A stretch of DNA of 15,663 bases, taken from positions 1 through 15,663 of the forward strand of contig JAGORP010000042.1 in the NCBI GenBank assembly GCA_018062725.1. Reading direction: 5' to 3'. The position numbers and the translations under genes are program-made. The notes beneath the pieces were generated by a model, which worked only from the letters and a program-made list of their open reading frames with translations, made no database searches and was not told where the DNA came from. Of this stretch, positions 7,570 to 14,204 are shown in pieces; position 1 is the first letter of the stretch, and every line of letters starts with the position of its first letter. Source of the stretch: Flavobacterium sp. (GTDB lineage: Bacteria; Bacteroidota; Bacteroidia; Flavobacteriales; Flavobacteriaceae).

Positions 7570-7918
7570 ATAGGCTACTACTGTTACGAACACCCCAATC
7601 CGCCAAGGCGGCTAAAGCGGGTAGCAGTTCAATACCCGAATGGGTAAGATTATAGTCCACATGCGGTGGCATCACTTCAACAACGGTTCGCGACACTAAA
7701 TTATCAGCTTCGAGTTGTTTCAAATGCTGAATTAGCATTTTTTCAGTGATAGGAGGAATGGCTTTTTTCAGTTCGCTATAGCGCAATTTACCGTTTCTCA
7801 AATTCCATAAAATAAGCGGTTTCCAGCGTCCGCCGACTTTTTCTAAGGCAAAACTAACCGGACAAACAGCGCTGATGGCTTTGCGATTTTCATTATTAGT
7901 TGAGGTTTCTTTAATCAT
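7568..7918 (-). CDS. HxlR-family winged-helix transcription regulator
   Basis: A 116-residue DNA-binding protein with the HxlR signature: CPVSFALEKVGGRWKPLILWNL at 19-40, RYSELKKAIPPITEKMLIQHLKQLEADNLVSR at 46-77 (recognition helix region), and the wing PPHVDYNLTHSGIEL at 85-99. C19 is at the position of the redox-sensing cysteine in YodB/HypR-type members, so thiol or quinone sensing is possible, but many HxlR proteins share this residue without a proven role. It is divergent from an NmrA-type NAD(P)-binding gene, and the two promoters overlap at a palindrome; such pairs usually mean that the regulator represses the neighbour and itself. The inducer cannot be read from sequence. Confidence 0.93.
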   Translation of the reverse strand: MIKETSTNNENRKAISAVCPVSFALEKVGGRWKPLILWNLRNGKLRYSELKKAIPPITEKMLIQHLKQLEADNLVSRTVVEVMPPHVDYNLTHSGIELLPALAALADWGVRNSSSL

Positions 7919-7941
7919 TTTAAAGCATACTTTTTGGTAGG

Positions 7942-7957
7942 TACTTGTACAAAAGTA
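7942..7957. promoter_or_regulatory. Candidate HxlR operator
   Basis: TACTTGTACAAAAGTA has arms TACTT (7942-7946) and AAGTA (7953-7957) around TTGTACAA, itself an 8-base palindrome. It resembles the TACT-N7-AGTA sites of YodB-type HxlR regulators, here with N8. It covers the -33 TTG of the rightward gene and the -7 box of the leftward gene, so one bound dimer could block both. Confidence 0.55.
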
Positions 7958-7975
7958 AGTATAAAAATACCTTTG
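7945..7975 (+). promoter_or_regulatory. Promoter of the NmrA-type gene
   Basis: TTG (7945-7947), 20-base spacer, then TACCTTTG (7968-7975), an exact match to the Bacteroidota TTG / TAnnTTTG promoter. Expected start near 7981, about 20 bases before the ATG at 8001. Confidence 0.75.
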
Positions 7976-7979
7976 TCAA
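7950..7979 (-). promoter_or_regulatory. Promoter of the HxlR gene
   Basis: On the minus strand TTG (7979-7977), 19-base spacer, TACTTTTG (7957-7950). Expected start near 7944, about 26 bases upstream of the ATG at 7918. It is interleaved with the rightward promoter, so both cannot be fully occupied by polymerase at once. Confidence 0.7.
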
Positions 7980-8000
7980 AACATTTTAAATATAAAAATC

Positions 8001-8891
8001 ATGAAATACGTTTTAACAGGTTCCATTGGAAATATTACAAAGCCCTTGGCTTCAAAATTAATTGCGGCTGGGCATGAAGTGACAATTATTAGTAGTAATG
8101 CATCACGAAAAGGAAAAATTGAAAAATTGGGTGCAAAAGCAGCCATCGGAAGTGTGTTGGATAAAGCATTTTTAGCTAGCACTTTTTTTGGAGCTGATGC
8201 AGTGTATCTGATGATTCCCCCAACATTTAGTGTCAGCGATTGGTTGGGCTATCAAAAAGAAGTGACTGAAAACTATGTGGCCGCTATTCAAGAAAGTGGT
8301 GTGCAAAACATTGTACAACTGAGTAGTATCGGAGCACACATGGGCGAAGGCGCGGGACCAATTGACGGATTGGCTTATTTGGAACAAAGATTGGCTACAA
8401 TTGACGGAATTAATGTCGTGAAATTGCGTCCTTCTTATTTCTACACCAATTTTTATACATTGGTCGATATGATTAAAAATGCCGGAATTTTGGGTTCGAA
8501 TTTGGGAAGTGCCGACCAACAATTAATTTTGACGCATCCTAGCGATATTGCCGATGCAGCTGCGAAACATTTGTTAGCGTTGGATTTTAAAGGACAAAGC
8601 ATCCAATATGTTTCGAGTGATATTCGCACGTTTTCGGATATAGTAAAATTAATTGGTGAAGCGATTGGAAAACCAGAATTGCCATGGCTACTTTTTTCGG
8701 ATGAAGATACATTTCAAGGAATGACACAAGCAGGTCTTCCCGAAGTTTTTGCCAAAAGCTATGTGCAAATGGGTAAATCGATTCGCGAAGGTTTCATCCA
8801 GGAAGATTATTTCAACAGAAAGAAACAACCACAGGGTAACGTAAAACTGGAAGCATTTGCCAAAGAATTTGCTGAGGTTTATAACCATTAA
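8001..8891 (+). CDS. NmrA-like NAD(P)-binding protein (atypical short-chain dehydrogenase)
   Basis: A 296-residue Rossmann-fold protein. The N-terminal strand and turn MKYVLTGSIGNITKPLASKLI (1-21, glycines G7 and G10) binds NAD(P); the usual third glycine is replaced. AGHEVTIISSNASRKG (23-38) matches the segment that picks the adenosine phosphate, IVQLSSIGAHMGE lies at 104-116, and LRPSYFYTNF at 142-151 is the typical active-site region of NmrA/QOR2-like proteins. The YxxxK catalytic pair of classical SDRs is not obvious. Some relatives reduce quinones or sense NADP; which applies here is unknown. Divergence from an HxlR regulator fits a redox or electrophile-responsive pair similar in logic to qorA/qorR. 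It is followed by its own terminator. Confidence 0.88.
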   Translation: MKYVLTGSIGNITKPLASKLIAAGHEVTIISSNASRKGKIEKLGAKAAIGSVLDKAFLASTFFGADAVYLMIPPTFSVSDWLGYQKEVTENYVAAIQESGVQNIVQLSSIGAHMGEGAGPIDGLAYLEQRLATIDGINVVKLRPSYFYTNFYTLVDMIKNAGILGSNLGSADQQLILTHPSDIADAAAKHLLALDFKGQSIQYVSSDIRTFSDIVKLIGEAIGKPELPWLLFSDEDTFQGMTQAGLPEVFAKSYVQMGKSIREGFIQEDYFNRKKQPQGNVKLEAFAKEFAEVYNH

Positions 8892-8897
8892 AAATTG

Positions 8898-8934
8898 AAT
8901 CCGTCTCGTCTTTGAGGATGGGACGGGTTTTTTG
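8898..8934 (+). terminator. Terminator of the NmrA-type gene
   Basis: CCGTCTCGTC (8901-8910) pairs with GATGGGACGG (8917-8926), with two G-U pairs and a 6-base loop, followed by G and six T. Confidence 0.8.
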
Positions 8935-8985
8935 TTTCTTGAGAGAGTTCGATAGGAAAAGTATAGTTTATAATTACGAAATACT

Positions 8986-9011
8986 TGTCACCTCGAGCGC
9001 AGTCGAGAGGC
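8986..9011 (+). repeat. Left copy of a perfect 26-bp inverted repeat flanking the GIY-YIG gene
   Basis: The 26 bases start TGTCACC, carry the core CTCGAGCGCAGTCGAG, and end AGGC. They are the exact reverse complement of 9377-9402. The unit is itself palindromic (CTCGA-N6-TCGAG). It ends two bases before the stop codon of the GIY-YIG gene. Confidence 0.9.
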
Positions 9012-9013
9012 TT

Positions 9014-9334
9014 TTAAATTTCATCGGGTTTATAGTTGTGATGGGTTGCATTTCTACATTCCGCTAAAGTTTGTAATAAATCGAAATCGTTATTAATAAG
9101 TGCTTCTTTCTTTTTTCTTGACCATTTTTTAATTTTTTTCTCAAAATAGATAGCCTGATTTACATCGTTAAAATCTTGATAGAAAGATAAGGCTACAGGT
9201 CTTTTATTATAAGTGTAGGCATTTTTAAGCTTTCCATCATTATGTTCATTCACTCTTCGTTCTAAATCATTAGTAATTCCAGTATATAAAGAATTATCAG
9301 CGCATTTTAGAATGTATACGTAATAGAATTTCAT
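9014..9334 (-). CDS. Stand-alone GIY-YIG nuclease-domain protein
   Basis: The 106-residue protein is essentially one GIY-YIG nuclease domain of the UvrC-like/UPF0213 type. The paired motif reads YVYIL at 5-9 and YTG at 17-19, followed by ITNDLERRVNEHNDGK (20-35) with the expected arginine (R26/R27) and H31, and by QAIYFEKKIKKWSRKKKEALI (60-80), where E65 is the metal-binding glutamate. A short tail lacks any DNA-binding domain. The fold cleaves one DNA strand with a tyrosine nucleophile and one metal ion. Cellular roles of these single-domain members are poorly known. The gene is bounded on both sides by inverted copies of one 26-bp palindrome, and no promoter of the TAnnTTTG type is visible inside the unit. 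Confidence 0.92.
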   Translation of the reverse strand: MKFYYVYILKCADNSLYTGITNDLERRVNEHNDGKLKNAYTYNKRPVALSFYQDFNDVNQAIYFEKKIKKWSRKKKEALINNDFDLLQTLAECRNATHHNYKPDEI

Positions 9335-9376
9335 AATTTATTTTGATAAATTTTATAAGATGTAATTTGTAGAAGG

Positions 9377-9402
9377 GCCTCTCGACTGCGCTCGAGGTGA
9401 CA
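9377..9402 (-). repeat. Right copy of the 26-bp inverted repeat flanking the GIY-YIG gene
   Basis: Exact reverse complement of 8986-9011, 365 bases away. It lies 42 bases upstream of the GIY-YIG start and ends 4 bases before the Lrp stop codon at 9407, so the element is inserted directly behind the Lrp gene. Confidence 0.9.
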
Positions 9403-9406
9403 GCAG

Positions 9407-9877
9407 CTACAGTTGTATTTGTCGTTCAATTTGTTGGTCTAAGGAAATAAACGTTTCGGTTCTGGAAACGCCTTCTATGGCTTGAATTTTGGTGTTTAAC
9501 AGTTGCATCAAATGCTCGTTGTCTCTACAAATGATTTTAATCAAAATACTCCAATTTCCGGTAGTGTAATGACATTCTAGTACTTCCGGTATTTTTTTTA
9601 AATCCCGAACCGCTTCGGCATTTCGGGCCGCTTTATCCAGATAAATCCCAACAAAAGCCATCGTGCTGTAGCCTAAAACTTTAGTGTTTACAATTAATTT
9701 GGAGGAAGAAATGACATTTGCTTCTTCCAATTTTCGCAACCGTTGGTGAATGGCAGCGCCAGAAATTCCGATTTTGTTGGCGATTTGCAAAATGGGTTTT
9801 CGGGCATCTTCCATCAAGTTTCGGAGGATTTCTTTGTCGATGCCATCAATTTCAATTTGTAAGTGATTTATTTTCAT
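9407..9877 (-). CDS. Lrp/AsnC-family transcription regulator
   Basis: The 156-residue protein has the two domains of the feast/famine family. An N-terminal helix-turn-helix (about 12-56) contains DGIDKEILRNLMEDARKPI and GISGAAIHQRLRKLEEANVI. A C-terminal RAM domain (about 70-150) includes AFVGIYLDKAA, HYTTGNWSILIKIICRD and GVSRTETFISLD, and would bind an amino acid and drive octamer assembly. I use the start MKINHLQIEID at 9877; an in-frame ATG at 9928 adds 17 residues unlike the family and running through a palindrome. It lies downstream of a saccharopine dehydrogenase-type gene on the same strand, so lysine or a related amino acid is a plausible ligand, but this is inference. Its upstream DNA holds a duplicated copy of the gene's own 5' end. 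Confidence 0.93.
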   Translation of the reverse strand: MKINHLQIEIDGIDKEILRNLMEDARKPILQIANKIGISGAAIHQRLRKLEEANVISSSKLIVNTKVLGYSTMAFVGIYLDKAARNAEAVRDLKKIPEVLECHYTTGNWSILIKIICRDNEHLMQLLNTKIQAIEGVSRTETFISLDQQIERQIQL

Positions 9878-9878
9878 A
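9844..9878 (-). repeat. Direct repeat, copy within the Lrp gene start
   Basis: This 35-base stretch, covering the Lrp start codon and its first 11 codons, recurs at 9948-9982 with one mismatch (T at 9872 against C at 9976). The offset is 104 bases, which is not a multiple of three. Confidence 0.9.
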
Positions 9879-9879
9879 G

Positions 9880-9981
9880 TTATGATTTTAGTAAGAATCG
9901 AAAATAATACCGAATGTTCACTGGACATTCTCCTCTTAATATCAAATCATCAATTTCAATTTGTAAGTGATTTATCTTCAT
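9880..9981 (-). CDS. Possible 33-codon upstream ORF made from a duplicated Lrp start
   Basis: Starting at the ATG of the upstream repeat copy, the frame reads MKINHLQIEID, identical to the Lrp N-terminus, then DLILRGECPVNIRYYFRF and stops with TAA at 9880-9882. The stop is separated from the Lrp ATG (9877) by two bases, so ribosomes finishing the small ORF could restart on Lrp. It may equally be an accidental by-product of a 104-base duplication. No codon evidence proves expression. Confidence 0.35.
   Translation of the reverse strand: MKINHLQIEIDDLILRGECPVNIRYYFRFLLKS
9912..9930. promoter_or_regulatory. Palindrome upstream of Lrp, candidate operator
   Basis: GAATGTTCA-C-TGGACATTC has 9-base arms that match except for one pair (T with G). 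It lies between the two repeat copies, 35 bases upstream of the Lrp start. Lrp-family proteins bind imperfect palindromes of about this size and often regulate themselves, which makes it a candidate operator. Confidence 0.45.
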
Positions 9982-9982
9982 A
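9948..9982 (-). repeat. Direct repeat, upstream copy of the Lrp gene start
   Basis: Second copy of 9844-9878, 34 of 35 bases identical, including a start codon (9979-9981) and 11 codons. Confidence 0.9.
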
Positions 9983-10028
9983 ACTAAAAATTTGAAGTTT
10001 AAAGATAATGTTTAATTTGAAATTAAAA

Positions 10029-10060
10029 CAAAAAAGACCTAAATCTAATGAAGTAGGTCT
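10029..10060 (-). terminator. Terminator of the saccharopine dehydrogenase-type gene
   Basis: Read on the minus strand, AGACCTA (10060-10054) pairs with TAGGTCT (10041-10035) around a 12-base loop and is followed by a run of T. It separates the dehydrogenase gene from the Lrp gene, so the latter probably has its own promoter (a weak candidate is TATCTTTA at 10007-10000 with TTG at 10031-10029). Confidence 0.75.
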
Positions 10061-10082
10061 CTTGAGCATAACGTATTCGGTA

Positions 10083-11435
10083 TTAATTGTATCCGTTGTA
10101 GGGCACTTCTTTTTCGTGAAATAACACGCCGTAATCTTCTAATTCTTTTAAGATCGGCAAATACACTTCTTTTTTAATGGGAAGTTGTACGCCAGGCGTT
10201 TTTATGTTGCCATTTAAGATTTGCAGCGTAGCCATAGCGACTGGTAAACCAACGGTTTTTGCCATAGCAGTATAGGTTTGATCATCGCCAATGCACACCA
10301 TAGTAGCGTCGATTTGCTTTTTTTCGCCATTAAGCTCGTAGCCAAACTTGTGATACATGACAATCATGTCTTTATCTTCGGGTTGTAACGTCCAACTTTC
10401 GGTTAAAATTTTCTCTAGTACCTGCGCTGGAGTGGCATTTTTTAAACCTACTTTTTTATTAGGGTTGAATAAATCCAATTCGACCAATTTGTCCCACATG
10501 ACATCGTCTTGGTCAATTTTTAATTGATGACGCAATTTGATTTCCACAGAATCGCTTGGGTGATAGGGCAAGAACAAGTTTACAAAATCTCTAAAACTCA
10601 TGTTTTCGGAGTCATCAAGGATGTAGGTGTCGTCTGTCATTCCTAATTGCACGAACATATCCCAGGCTTTCGAATAGCCTACTCTTCGAATAGTACCGCG
10701 ATATACGGTAAGGGCATCGTCTAAACCGTACACGCTTCGATATTTTAAAGAATCGCGATTGGCATAGACTTCAAATCGGCCATAGCCTTCGACTTCTAAA
10801 AATTCGGTTCTTCTAAACAATTTATTATACGGAATGTATTTGTAAGTGCCTTCTTGAATGAATTTGGCAGCGCCACCTTGTCCTGCTAGCACCACATTTC
10901 GCGGTGCCCAGGTAAATTTATAATTCCATAAGTTGGTATCGCTTTCTGGAGCTACTAATCCGCCACAAAAGGATTCAAATAATATCAGTTGCCCGCCTTG
11001 GTCACGAATTTCATCAATAACTTTCATGGCACTCATATGGTCAATTCCTGGGTCAAGACCTACCTCATTCATAAAAACTAATCCATTTTCTTTAGCTTGT
11101 GCATCCAATCCTTGCATCGCATCGCTAATGTAAGAAGCAGTTACCATGTGTTTTTTGAAACGAATACAATCTTTAGCTACTTCAATATGCATATGAGCAG
11201 GCAACATTGAAATTACGATGTCGGCTTTTTGTATTTCAGCTTGACGTTGGGTTTCGTTGTGAATATCCAAAGCAAGGGCAGTAGCATTTTTATGATTATT
11301 GGTCTTGCGTTGGGCTAATTCTAAAGATAAATCACCAATAGTTAGGTGCAGGTTTTCACTATCAGATTTCTCCAAAAGGTATTTTATAAGAGAGGAAGCT
11401 GAACGACCCGCTCCAATAATTAGAACATTTCTCAT
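10083..11435 (-). CDS. Saccharopine dehydrogenase family protein (L-glutamate-forming type)
   Basis: A 450-residue cytoplasmic oxidoreductase. The N-terminal Rossmann motif is VLIIGAGRSASSLIKYL (4-20), with SMLPA at 76-80, MNEVGLDPGIDHM at 122-134 and SFCGGLVAPESDTNLWNYKFTWAP at 155-178. These match Lys9/LKR-SDH-type saccharopine dehydrogenases, which oxidise saccharopine to glutamate and 2-aminoadipate semialdehyde with NAD(P) during lysine breakdown. The length is that of the single-domain enzyme. Homologues of this family also act on other opines or carboxynorspermidine, but the GLDPGIDHM and CGGLVAPE segments favour saccharopine. No lysine-ketoglutarate reductase partner gene is in the window. 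It has its own terminator and an Lrp/AsnC gene downstream, which fits amino-acid-responsive control. Confidence 0.9.
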   Translation of the reverse strand: MRNVLIIGAGRSASSLIKYLLEKSDSENLHLTIGDLSLELAQRKTNNHKNATALALDIHNETQRQAEIQKADIVISMLPAHMHIEVAKDCIRFKKHMVTASYISDAMQGLDAQAKENGLVFMNEVGLDPGIDHMSAMKVIDEIRDQGGQLILFESFCGGLVAPESDTNLWNYKFTWAPRNVVLAGQGGAAKFIQEGTYKYIPYNKLFRRTEFLEVEGYGRFEVYANRDSLKYRSVYGLDDALTVYRGTIRRVGYSKAWDMFVQLGMTDDTYILDDSENMSFRDFVNLFLPYHPSDSVEIKLRHQLKIDQDDVMWDKLVELDLFNPNKKVGLKNATPAQVLEKILTESWTLQPEDKDMIVMYHKFGYELNGEKKQIDATMVCIGDDQTYTAMAKTVGLPVAMATLQILNGNIKTPGVQLPIKKEVYLPILKELEDYGVLFHEKEVPYNGYN

Positions 11436-11458
11436 GATGGGTTACGATAAAAATCACA

Positions 11459-11466
11459 CAAATGTA
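11459..11466 (-). promoter_or_regulatory. Probable -7 box for the saccharopine dehydrogenase-type gene
   Basis: On the minus strand TACATTTG (11466-11459) matches TAnnTTTG, with the start expected near 11453, about 18 bases before the ATG at 11435. No clear TTG is found at -33. Confidence 0.5.
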
Positions 11467-11529
11467 GTAAAATGTTATTTTTTTAAAAGTCTTTCGGGAA
11501 TAAATGCTAAAAAATTAATTGAGCTGTCG

Positions 11530-11537
11530 TATTTTTG
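11530..11537 (+). promoter_or_regulatory. Probable -7 box for the DUF423 gene
   Basis: TATTTTTG matches TAnnTTTG and lies 15 bases upstream of the ATG at 11553, leaving a leader of about 10 bases. The -33 element is not evident. Confidence 0.5.
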
Positions 11538-11552
11538 AAGAAAAAATAATTC

Positions 11553-11939
11553 ATGGAAAAGAAAATATTACTAACAGCGCTTATTTTTGGTTTCGTTTCA
11601 ATTGTATTAGGAGCATTTGGTGCGCATGCATTAAAAAAAGTTTTGAGTCCGGATCAGTTGACTTCATTTGAAGTTGGCGTGCGTTATATGATGTATCACG
11701 CCTTGTTTTTGTTGTTTGTAAGCAGTACTTCCTTTTTGCTTCCTGAACAAAAAAATGTGGTGTATCATTTGGCTTTATTTGGCACTTTATTCTTTTCTGT
11801 TTCTATTTTTTTATTGTCAACTAGCGTGATTACAGGGATGAATTTTAAATTTCTAGGCCCTGTTACACCCCTTGGCGGATTGTTATTAATCGCTTCTTGG
11901 GGGATGGCATTCTTCTATATTATCACAAAAAAAGGATAA
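11553..11939 (+). CDS. DUF423 family membrane protein
   Basis: A 128-residue protein with four predicted membrane helices at about 5-25, 46-63, 71-92 and 100-124. It carries the family hallmarks: LGAFGAHALKK (19-29) at the end of helix 1, VGVRYMMYHALFLLF (42-56), and GPVTPLGGLLLIASWGMAF (102-120). Homologues are YwdK of Bacillus and YgdD of E. coli. Function is unknown across the family. It stands alone between two intergenic regions and is divergent from the saccharopine dehydrogenase-type gene; 69 bases separate it from pckA, which has its own promoter. Confidence 0.93.
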   Translation: MEKKILLTALIFGFVSIVLGAFGAHALKKVLSPDQLTSFEVGVRYMMYHALFLLFVSSTSFLLPEQKNVVYHLALFGTLFFSVSIFLLSTSVITGMNFKFLGPVTPLGGLLLIASWGMAFFYIITKKG

Positions 11940-11966
11940 ACACTAAAGCAATTCAAATAATATTTT

Positions 11967-11974
11967 TACTTTTG
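11967..11974 (+). promoter_or_regulatory. Probable pckA promoter, -7 box
   Basis: TACTTTTG matches TAnnTTTG. Transcription would begin near 11981, giving a leader of about 28 bases. No TTG is present at the usual -33 distance, which may mean an activator is needed. Confidence 0.55.
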
Positions 11975-12008
11975 CCGTTATAAAAATACACAACACATCG
12001 TTAAATTT

Positions 12009-13634
12009 ATGGAAACATACACCCCATCTACGAATACGATTTCGTTAGAAAAATACGGAATCAAGGACGTTAAAGAAATTGTATATAATCCTTCATACGA
12101 ACTATTATATCAGGAAGAACTAAATCCGAACTTAGAAGGATTTGAAAAAGGACAGCTAACCGAGCTAGGGGCTGTAAATGTAATGACTGGTGAATTCACA
12201 GGTCGTTCTCCTAAAGACAAATACATTGTAAAAGATGCTGTAACGGAAAACACTATTTGGTGGACTTCAGACAAAGCTGTAAATGATAACAAACCGATTT
12301 CTACCGATACTTGGAATGCTTTAAAAGCAAACACTGTAGAGCAATTATCTGCTAAGAGGTTATTCGTAGTCGATACTTTTTGTGGTGCTAACGAAAATAC
12401 TCGTTTAAAAGTTCGTTTTATCGTTGAGGTAGCATGGCAAGCACATTTCGTGAAAAACATGTTTATTCGTCCAACGGATGCTGAGTTAGCCAATTATGGT
12501 GAGCCGGATTTCGTGGTGATGAATGCTTCAAAAAGAGGTTTTGCCGATTATAAAGCACATAATTTAAATTCGGAAGTATATGTTGCTTTCAACTTAACTG
12601 AGAAAATCCAATTGATTGGGGGAACTTGGTACGGTGGTGAGATGAAAAAAGGGTTGTTCTCGATGATGAACTATTACTTACCCTTACAAGGAATGGCTTC
12701 TATGCACTGTTCTGCAAACAAAGGAGCAGCTGGTGATGTTGCGGTATTCTTCGGATTGTCTGGAACAGGAAAAACCACTTTATCTACTGATCCTAAACGT
12801 GAATTAATCGGTGACGATGAGCATGGATGGGACAATGATGGGGTTTTCAATTTTGAAGGTGGTTGTTATGCTAAAACCATCGATTTGAGTAAAGAAAATG
12901 AACCAGATATTTACGGAGCCATCAAAAAAGATGCGTTATTAGAAAACGTAACAGTAGATGCTAACGGGAAAATTGATTTCAAAGACGGTTCGGTTACCCA
13001 AAACACTCGTGTTTCGTATCCAATCAATCATATTAAAAATATTGTAACTCCGGTTTCTAAAGCGGGACATGCTACTAAAGTTATCTTCTTAACAGCTGAT
13101 GCTTTTGGCGTAATGCCACCAGTTTCTAAATTGACACCAGAGCAAACAAAATATTATTTCCTTTCTGGATTTACCGCTAAATTAGCAGGAACTGAAAGAG
13201 GCGTAACACAACCAGAACCAACCTTCTCCGCTTGCTTCGGAAAAGCGTTCTTATCTTTGCACCCAACCCAATACGGTCAGGAGTTAGTGAAGAAGATGGA
13301 GGAGCACCACGCAACTGCTTACATGGTTAACACTGGTTGGAATGGTACTGGAAAACGTATCTCTATTAAAGATACTCGTGCTATTATCGATGCTATTTTA
13401 GATGGTTCTATCGAAAAAGCAGAGACAACTGTTGTACCTGTTTTCAATTTTAATATTCCAACAGCATTACCAAATGTTGAGACTAGTATTTTAGATCCTA
13501 GAAACACCTATGCTGACGCTTCTGAATGGACAACCAAAGCAGAAGACTTGGCGGGAAGATTTATCAAAAACTTCGTTCAATATACTGACAATGAAGAGGG
13601 TGCAGCTCTTGTAAAAGCTGGACCACAATTATAA
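12009..13634 (+). CDS. pckA: ATP-dependent phosphoenolpyruvate carboxykinase
   Basis: PckA interconverts oxaloacetate plus ATP with phosphoenolpyruvate plus CO2 plus ADP, the entry step of gluconeogenesis, or CO2 fixation in the reverse sense. The 541-residue enzyme shows GRSPKDK at 65-71 (oxaloacetate-binding arginine R66), YGGEMKKG at 208-215 (metal-site lysine region), the MHCSAN segment with H233, the kinase P-loop GLSGTGKTT at 249-257, and the metal-binding GDDEHGW at 268-274 (D269, D270). [14 protein letters not shown], typical of the ATP-type enzyme, follows. Length matches the family (about 535-540). It is a monocistronic gene with its own -7 box and a strong terminator. Confidence 0.98.
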   Translation: METYTPSTNTISLEKYGIKDVKEIVYNPSYELLYQEELNPNLEGFEKGQLTELGAVNVMTGEFTGRSPKDKYIVKDAVTENTIWWTSDKAVNDNKPISTDTWNALKANTVEQLSAKRLFVVDTFCGANENTRLKVRFIVEVAWQAHFVKNMFIRPTDAELANYGEPDFVVMNASKRGFADYKAHNLNSEVYVAFNLTEKIQLIGGTWYGGEMKKGLFSMMNYYLPLQGMASMHCSANKGAAGDVAVFFGLSGTGKTTLSTDPKRELIGDDEHGWDNDGVFNFEGGCYAKTIDLSKENEPDIYGAIKKDALLENVTVDANGKIDFKDGSVTQNTRVSYPINHIKNIVTPVSKAGHATKVIFLTADAFGVMPPVSKLTPEQTKYYFLSGFTAKLAGTERGVTQPEPTFSACFGKAFLSLHPTQYGQELVKKMEEHHATAYMVNTGWNGTGKRISIKDTRAIIDAILDGSIEKAETTVVPVFNFNIPTALPNVETSILDPRNTYADASEWTTKAEDLAGRFIKNFVQYTDNEEGAALVKAGPQL

Positions 13635-13656
13635 TACGGTTATTATTATATTGAAT

Positions 13657-13688
13657 AAAAAAGAGTTGCTTCGTGCAACTCTTTTTTT
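13657..13688 (+). terminator. pckA terminator
   Basis: AAAAAAGAGTTGC (13657-13669) pairs with GCAACTCTTTTTT (13675-13687) around a TTCGT loop, ending in a run of seven T. Its symmetry (A-run then T-run) allows function in both directions. Confidence 0.92.
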
Positions 13689-13717
13689 ATATCTGTATCT
13701 CCCAGTAGGGTAGCAAT

Positions 13718-13761
13718 GTCATTGTAAGGAATTAATGTCATTACGAGGAACAAAGTAATCT
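13718..13761. repeat. Second copy of the GTCATTGC-type palindromic repeat
   Basis: GTCATTACGAGGAACAAAGT followed by AATCT occupies 13737-13761; a truncated direct repeat GTCATTGTAAGGAAT precedes it at 13718-13732. Relative to the copy at 2632, ATTGC/GCAAT has become ATTAC/GTAAT, a paired change that keeps the stem. Confidence 0.6.
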
Positions 13762-13793
13762 ATTCCCTTTTTTTCTTGAAATGAGGATTCCAA

Positions 13794-14168
13794 CTATTCT
13801 TTGACCACTTCAGCAAACTTTTCAAAAAGGCGTTGGGTTTTTTCGTGGATTTCTGCATAGGAAAGCCTGTCTTTGGTTTGGTAGAAAAACATGATAGCGT
13901 AGGGTTGCTTTATGCTATCCAGTAAGATGTTTTTATTTAAACGATAGGTTTCTCGTAACACACGTTTGAAATAGTTGCGGTCTACGGCTTTTTTAAAGTA
14001 CTTTTTAGACACCGAAACGCCAAATTTGATCACTTCGTCGTTTTCTAATGAAATAGGAGCAAAAACCAAGCGTAACGGATATTTGGATACCGATTTCCCT
14101 TCCGAAAAAAGAAGATCGATAGTGGTTTTACTTTTGAGCTTTTCGTGCTTGGGGTAGGTGTTTTTCAT
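13794..14168 (-). CDS. rnpA: Ribonuclease P protein component
   Basis: RnpA is the small basic protein that helps the RNase P RNA bind pre-tRNA and cleave the 5' leader. The 124-residue protein has the family signature AVDRNYFKRVLRE at 61-73 (R64, N65, K68, R69, R72), preceded by FGVSVSKKYFKK (49-60), plus the early segment LKSKTTIDLLFSEG. The start MKNTYPKHEKLKS at 14168 is chosen over the longer open frame to 14321: the extra 51 residues are the translation of REP-like repeat DNA and match nothing in the family, and the promoter lies directly upstream of 14168. The usual neighbour rpmH is not adjacent. A mobile-repeat field begins immediately upstream. Confidence 0.95.
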   Translation of the reverse strand: MKNTYPKHEKLKSKTTIDLLFSEGKSVSKYPLRLVFAPISLENDEVIKFGVSVSKKYFKKAVDRNYFKRVLRETYRLNKNILLDSIKQPYAIMFFYQTKDRLSYAEIHEKTQRLFEKFAEVVKE

Positions 14169-14173
14169 TGGGG

Positions 14174-14204
14174 CAAAGGTAATAAAAACACTTCTAGCAT
14201 GCAA
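14174..14204 (-). promoter_or_regulatory. rnpA promoter, close to the start codon
   Basis: On the minus strand TTG (14204-14202), 20-base spacer, TACCTTTG (14181-14174). Only five bases separate the -7 box from the ATG at 14168, so transcription should begin at or next to the start codon, giving a leaderless or near-leaderless mRNA. The -33 TTG lies inside a REP-like remnant. Confidence 0.65.

Noticed and set aside
8172..8522. Leftward 116-codon ORF inside the NmrA-type gene
   Set aside because: Shadow of the coding strand; composition rich in Ser, His and Gln is typical of antisense translation.
8986..9402. Classical insertion sequence with terminal inverted repeats
   Set aside because: The enclosed gene encodes a GIY-YIG nuclease and not a DDE or HUH transposase, and no target-site duplication is visible outside the repeats.
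9878..9928. Alternative Lrp start at 9928 adding 17 residues
   Set aside because: The extension runs through a palindrome and is unlike family N-termini; the start at 9877 gives the normal length of about 156 residues.
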